A stretch of 64,000 bases of DNA. It comes from CAXXHQ01 sp963665265 (GTDB taxonomy: Bacteria; Planctomycetota; Planctomycetia; Pirellulales; Thermoguttaceae). Under the pieces are notes generated by a model. The model was not told the DNA's origin. It worked only from the letters and a program-made list of their open reading frames with translations, and did no database searches. The stretch covers positions 1,798,001 to 1,862,000 of the forward strand of contig OY762224.2 of NCBI GenBank assembly GCA_963665265.2, written 5' to 3'. The position numbers were made by a program, and so were the translations under genes. How positions within the stretch are numbered: the stretch's first letter is position 1; every line of letters begins with the position of its first letter. Positions 60,798 through 64,000 of this stretch are shown in pieces.

Positions 60798-63167
60798 ATG
60801 TTTCGATCTTTTTTTGCTAGCGTCGCTATCGTATCCGTTTCTTCCGCGGCGGTTTTTGCGGCGGAGAAGGCCGACAAGCCGGTTTCGCCGGTCGTTTCGT
60901 TCAAGGCCGAATCGTTTGATCTGAAAGACGTGCGGCTGCTCGATTCGCCGTTCAAAAAGGCGATGGATTTGGATACGGCGTATCTTCTGAAGCTCGATCC
61001 CAAGCGGTTGTTGTACGGCTTCTATAAGAATGCCGGAATTAAGCCGAAGGGGGAGTCGTACGGCGGTTGGGAGAAAGAAACGATTGCCGGGCATAGTCTT
61101 GGGCATTACCTGAGCGCTTGCGCGATGGCCTATGCGGCGACGGGAGACGTGCGGTTCAAAGAGCGGACCGAGTTGATCGTCAAGGAGCTGACGGAGTGTC
61201 AGGACGCTTTGGGGACGGGATTCGTCGGCGGCATGCCCGAGGCCAAGAGAGTGTTTGACGAAGTGTCGGCGGGCAACATTCGTTCGCAAGGGTTCGATTT
61301 GAACGGATCGTGGGTGCCGTTTTATAATCTTCACAAATTGTTCGCCGGGCTGGACGACACGTACCGCTTGTGCGGAGTCGAACAAGCTTTGACGGTTCAA
61401 AAGAGGCTAGCTGACTTTATTGAGAAGGCTCTGTCGAAGCTTGACGACGCGCAAATGCAGAAGGTCATGGCCTGCGAGCACGGCGGGATTAACGAATCGT
61501 TCGCCAATCTGTACGCCGCAACGGGCGACGAGCGATATTTGGCGCTTTCGCGCAAGTTCCATCACAAGGATATGCTCGTGCCGTTGGCCGCCGGGAAGGA
61601 TGTTTTGCCTCGGCGTCACGCCAATACGCAAGTGCCGAAATTAGTCGGATTGGCTGCGAGGTATGAATTGACCGGCGATAAGACGGATCGAGCGGCGGCG
61701 GAGTTCTTTTGGGATCGCGTCGCGCATCATCATTCGTATGTGATCGGCGGGAACAGCGACGGCGAATATTTCGGCGATCCGGATAACCTCGATCATCGAT
61801 TGGGCGAAAATACCTGCGAAGTATGCAATACGAACAACATGCTCAAGTTGACGAAGCATTTATTCACTTGGGACGCCGATCCGGCGGCAGCCGATTTTTA
61901 CGAACGGGCCGTGTTGAATCATATCCTGGCCTCGCAGAATCCGAAGAACGGGATGATGTGCTACTACGTGACGCTGAAGCCCGGTTCGCATAAGAATTAT
62001 TCGGACGAGTTTAACAGCTTTTGGTGCTGCGTCGGCACGGGGATGGAAAACCATGTGAAGTACGGCGATTTCATCTACTTCCATAAAGACGATACGCTGT
62101 TCGTGACGCAATACATTCCGTCGGTTTTGACGTGGAAAGAAAAAGGCGTGACGCTTCGCATGGAAGGGGGCTATCCGGAGAGCGGAGCGACGACGTTGTT
62201 GTTCGCTTGCGAGAAGCCGACGATGTTGACCGTGAAGCTGCGGGTTCCGGCGTGGGCGAAGGGAGCCTCGTTGAAGGTCAACGGCGAAAAGGAGCCGGTA
62301 AAAGTCGAAGCGGGCAAGTCGCAGTTCGTCGAGGTGAAACGTGAGTGGAAAAGCGGCGATAAGATTGAATTTGAATTGCCGTATGAATTGAGGACGGAAT
62401 CGATGCCGGACAACGCGAACAGGGCGGCCGTGCTGTACGGACCGATGGTTTTAGCCGGCGAGTTGGGAGCTGAAGACGCTCCGAACGCGAAAGACGCGAT
62501 GTTCGTGCCGGTGTTCGTGACCGAGGGCAAACCGCTTGCGGAATGGTTGAAGCCTGTCGCCGACATGTCGGATACGTTTCGATCGACCGGAGCGGGGCGT
62601 CCGCGAGACGTGACGCTCTATCCGTTCTATAGAATGCATGAAAAGCGATATAGCGTGTATTGGAACATGTTTACGCCGGAGCAATGGGCGAAGAAGGAAG
62701 TCGAGTATAAGGCGGAGTCGGAGCGGCAGAAAAAATTAGAAGAGATGACGGTCGATTTCGCGCAGCCGGGACAAATGCAATCGGAACGCGATCATAACGT
62801 GAAGAGCGAAAAGTCCTATGTCGGCGACAACAGCGGTCGGCATTGGCGTGACGCGCGAGACGGCGGATTTATGTCGTTCGAGATGAAGGCCGTTCCCGAC
62901 GCTAAGATGAACTTGCATTGCACGTATTGGGGCGGCGATACCGGCAATCGAACGTTCGATATTCTTGCGGACGGCGTGAAAGTCGGAACGCAAGTACTGA
63001 AGGCGGAACATCCGGATAAATTCTTCGACGGCGTCTATCCGTTGCCTGCGGAATTGACGAAGGGGAAGACGAAGATTACCGTTCGCATTCAACCGGCGAA
63101 GGGGAGCATGGCCGGCGGCGTGTTCGGCATCCGCGTGGTACGCGCGGAGGAGGAGACGAAAAAGTAA
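60798..63167 (+). CDS. GH127 beta-L-arabinofuranosidase, secreted
   Basis: A 789-residue enzyme with a signal peptide (FFASVAIVSVSSAAVFA, cut near AEKAD). The GH127 (alpha/alpha)6 domain covers about 30-450 with GGWEKETIAGHSLGHYLSA, VPFYNLHKLFAGLDD and the metal site ENTCEVCNTNNMLKLT and FWCCVGTGMENH: Glu and Cys ligands of the zinc-thiolate centre. Beta domains follow. The last ~160 residues (from about 630) form a separate beta domain often found after GH127. The ATG at 60798 leads straight into the signal. It would release L-arabinose for the AraB/AraD path at 1.9-4.4 kb. Confidence 0.92.
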   Translation: MFRSFFASVAIVSVSSAAVFAAEKADKPVSPVVSFKAESFDLKDVRLLDSPFKKAMDLDTAYLLKLDPKRLLYGFYKNAGIKPKGESYGGWEKETIAGHSLGHYLSACAMAYAATGDVRFKERTELIVKELTECQDALGTGFVGGMPEAKRVFDEVSAGNIRSQGFDLNGSWVPFYNLHKLFAGLDDTYRLCGVEQALTVQKRLADFIEKALSKLDDAQMQKVMACEHGGINESFANLYAATGDERYLALSRKFHHKDMLVPLAAGKDVLPRRHANTQVPKLVGLAARYELTGDKTDRAAAEFFWDRVAHHHSYVIGGNSDGEYFGDPDNLDHRLGENTCEVCNTNNMLKLTKHLFTWDADPAAADFYERAVLNHILASQNPKNGMMCYYVTLKPGSHKNYSDEFNSFWCCVGTGMENHVKYGDFIYFHKDDTLFVTQYIPSVLTWKEKGVTLRMEGGYPESGATTLLFACEKPTMLTVKLRVPAWAKGASLKVNGEKEPVKVEAGKSQFVEVKREWKSGDKIEFELPYELRTESMPDNANRAAVLYGPMVLAGELGAEDAPNAKDAMFVPVFVTEGKPLAEWLKPVADMSDTFRSTGAGRPRDVTLYPFYRMHEKRYSVYWNMFTPEQWAKKEVEYKAESERQKKLEEMTVDFAQPGQMQSERDHNVKSEKSYVGDNSGRHWRDARDGGFMSFEMKAVPDAKMNLHCTYWGGDTGNRTFDILADGVKVGTQVLKAEHPDKFFDGVYPLPAELTKGKTKITVRIQPAKGSMAGGVFGIRVVRAEEETKK

Positions 63168-63218
63168 CGTCGGCGCACCGCGATTACGGTCGCCGATTTC
63201 AATGTGAGATCAAAGCGA

Positions 63219-63256
63219 ACGCCTGTTTCCGTCGAAGGAAACAGGCGTTAATTTTT
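63219..63256 (+). terminator. Terminator after GH127
   Basis: CGCCTGTTTCC and GGAAACAGGCG form an 11-bp perfect stem around GTCGAA, followed by TTAATTTTT. It lies 53 bases past the GH127 stop and 36 bases past the end of the convergent flagellin gene. Confidence 0.9.
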
Positions 63257-63282
63257 GGCGGCATGCGGTTATGGAGAGAATC

Positions 63283-64000
63283 TTAGAGATAGTCGAGCAG
63301 AGACATTTGGCTTAATGTGCCGATGGTTTTTAGCGCGGCTTGGTAGGCGACTTGTTTGGCGGTGAGATCGGAGATGACGTTAACGAAGTCGGCGTCGTAT
63401 TCGTTGGATAAGTCGGTTTGAACTTGGATGTTGTTGTTCGAGAGTTGAGAGGCCATGTCGTCGAGGGCTTGCTCTCTAGTCCCCAATTCGGCTTGGGTGA
63501 ATTCCATGCTGGTCGTGGCGGAGTCGAGGATGGCGATGGCGCGACTTATACCGTCCTCGTCATTGGTCAGCAGGGCGGCTTGCAATCGGGAAAGGGCGGT
63601 GTAAAGTCCTTTCGTCTCTTGCTGATTGACGTCGGCGCCGGTGATGACTTGCGAGCCGGTCGTCGATTCGACCATCGTGCCCGACGTTTCGTTGACGAAA
63701 CCGTTGCCCGAATTGAAGGTTTCGGTGGCGGGGTCGAAGTCGTTGGGGTCGAGCGAGGCGGAGAAAAGCGAGGCGACGCTGCTCGTGTTGATCATCGAGA
63801 CGACGTCGTTGGCGGTGGTGACGCCGGGAGTGATTCCAACGGTGAGCGTTTTGTTCGTTTCGCTGTAGACGACGCCGGAGGCCGTGGCGCTGTAAACGAC
63901 CGAGATTCCCTTTAAGTTGATGACGGGATTGACTCCCGAGACGATGACGCCGGAATCGTATGCGGTGCAGTCCATGGTGACCGCCGCGTTATGGATTCCG
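63283..64000 (-). CDS. Flagellin / hook-associated protein FlgL, N-terminus cut by window edge
   Basis: The C-terminal 239 residues are seen; the frame stays open to base 64000. The final part has GISRAIAILDSATTSMEFTQA, ELGTREQALDDMASQLSNNN and YDADFVNVISDLTAKQVAYQ, ending LKTIGTLSQMSLLDYL: the heptad-rich C-terminal D0/D1 helix of flagellin and FlgL. The variable middle is Thr/Ser/Val-rich (VVSMINTSSVASLFSASLD). Ending with ISDLTAKQVAYQAALKT favours FlgL-type hook-filament junction over filament flagellin, but this is not certain. It links the window to a motile, swarmer-forming life cycle. Confidence 0.85.
   Translation of the reverse strand, partial: GIHNAAVTMDCTAYDSGVIVSGVNPVINLKGISVVYSATASGVVYSETNKTLTVGITPGVTTANDVVSMINTSSVASLFSASLDPNDFDPATETFNSGNGFVNETSGTMVESTTGSQVITGADVNQQETKGLYTALSRLQAALLTNDEDGISRAIAILDSATTSMEFTQAELGTREQALDDMASQLSNNNIQVQTDLSNEYDADFVNVISDLTAKQVAYQAALKTIGTLSQMSLLDYL

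Overview
The window reads as a chromosomal segment of a Planctomycetota bacterium, probably an anaerobic or microaerobic member of the Pirellulales. This is inferred from the mix of genes: planctomycete-style outer-membrane export protein, Cys-rich secreted protein, DUF4254 next to a GT9 glycosyltransferase, TPR proteins, flagellin and many short dispersed repeats between genes. No rRNA, tRNA, CRISPR array or intact insertion sequence was seen. Coding density is moderate, and gaps between genes are filled with short repeats rather than mobile-element genes.

Layout. 1-4.4 kb: a partial PAS histidine kinase, then ribulokinase and ribulose-5-phosphate 4-epimerase (L-arabinose use). 4.4-8.6 kb: repeats, a polysaccharide-export protein with a TPR partner, an ASCH protein. 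8.6-11.7 kb: two membrane proteins and an M28 peptidase enclosed by three copies of a ~140-bp repeat, the outer two in inverted orientation. 11.9-22.9 kb: CNNM/CBS protein, EI24 protein, two bacteriohemerythrins, a pseudopilin-like protein, YqeG phosphatase, cysteine synthase with a textbook promoter, a secreted protein that is about one quarter cysteine, a zinc-ribbon membrane protein, DUF167 and YggS. 23.2-28.8 kb: a three-domain lipoprotein with a redoxin fold lacking its cysteines, then a response regulator and a CheA. 28.9-37.7 kb: two RNA methyltransferases, a YgiQ radical SAM protein, a membrane protein of an unnamed family, an AT-rich coiled-coil membrane protein that looks acquired, a polyprenyl synthase and RdgB. 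37.9-43.5 kb: a housekeeping run pheA-tpiA-secG-yicC-gmk-rpoZ-coaC-coaB. 43.5-51.2 kb: exo/endonuclease-phosphatase, DUF4254, TPR protein between direct repeats, GT9 transferase, two more members of the unnamed membrane family, and a GH53 galactanase. 51.5-60.2 kb: the hydrogenase region. 60.8-63.2 kb: GH127 arabinofuranosidase. The end holds a partial flagellin/FlgL gene.

Functional picture. GH53, GH127, ribulokinase and the 4-epimerase point to breakdown of arabinogalactan or arabinan and use of L-arabinose (the isomerase is not here). The minus-strand set rex-hydC-hydB-hydA-hydS-phosphatase encodes an NADH-linked trimeric [FeFe] hydrogenase, its probable redox repressor Rex, a second PAS-bearing sensory-type [FeFe] hydrogenase and a SpoIIE-type phosphatase: fermentative H2 metabolism with H2/redox sensing. 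The two hemerythrins suit a cell that meets oxygen only at times.

The most unusual things are: 7-bp-unit TAGGGC(G/A) repeats that supply the stop codon of at least five genes; the inverted composite repeats around 8.7-11.7 kb; the three-member membrane family; the Cys-rich 40-residue repeat protein; and the cysteine-less redoxin lipoprotein.
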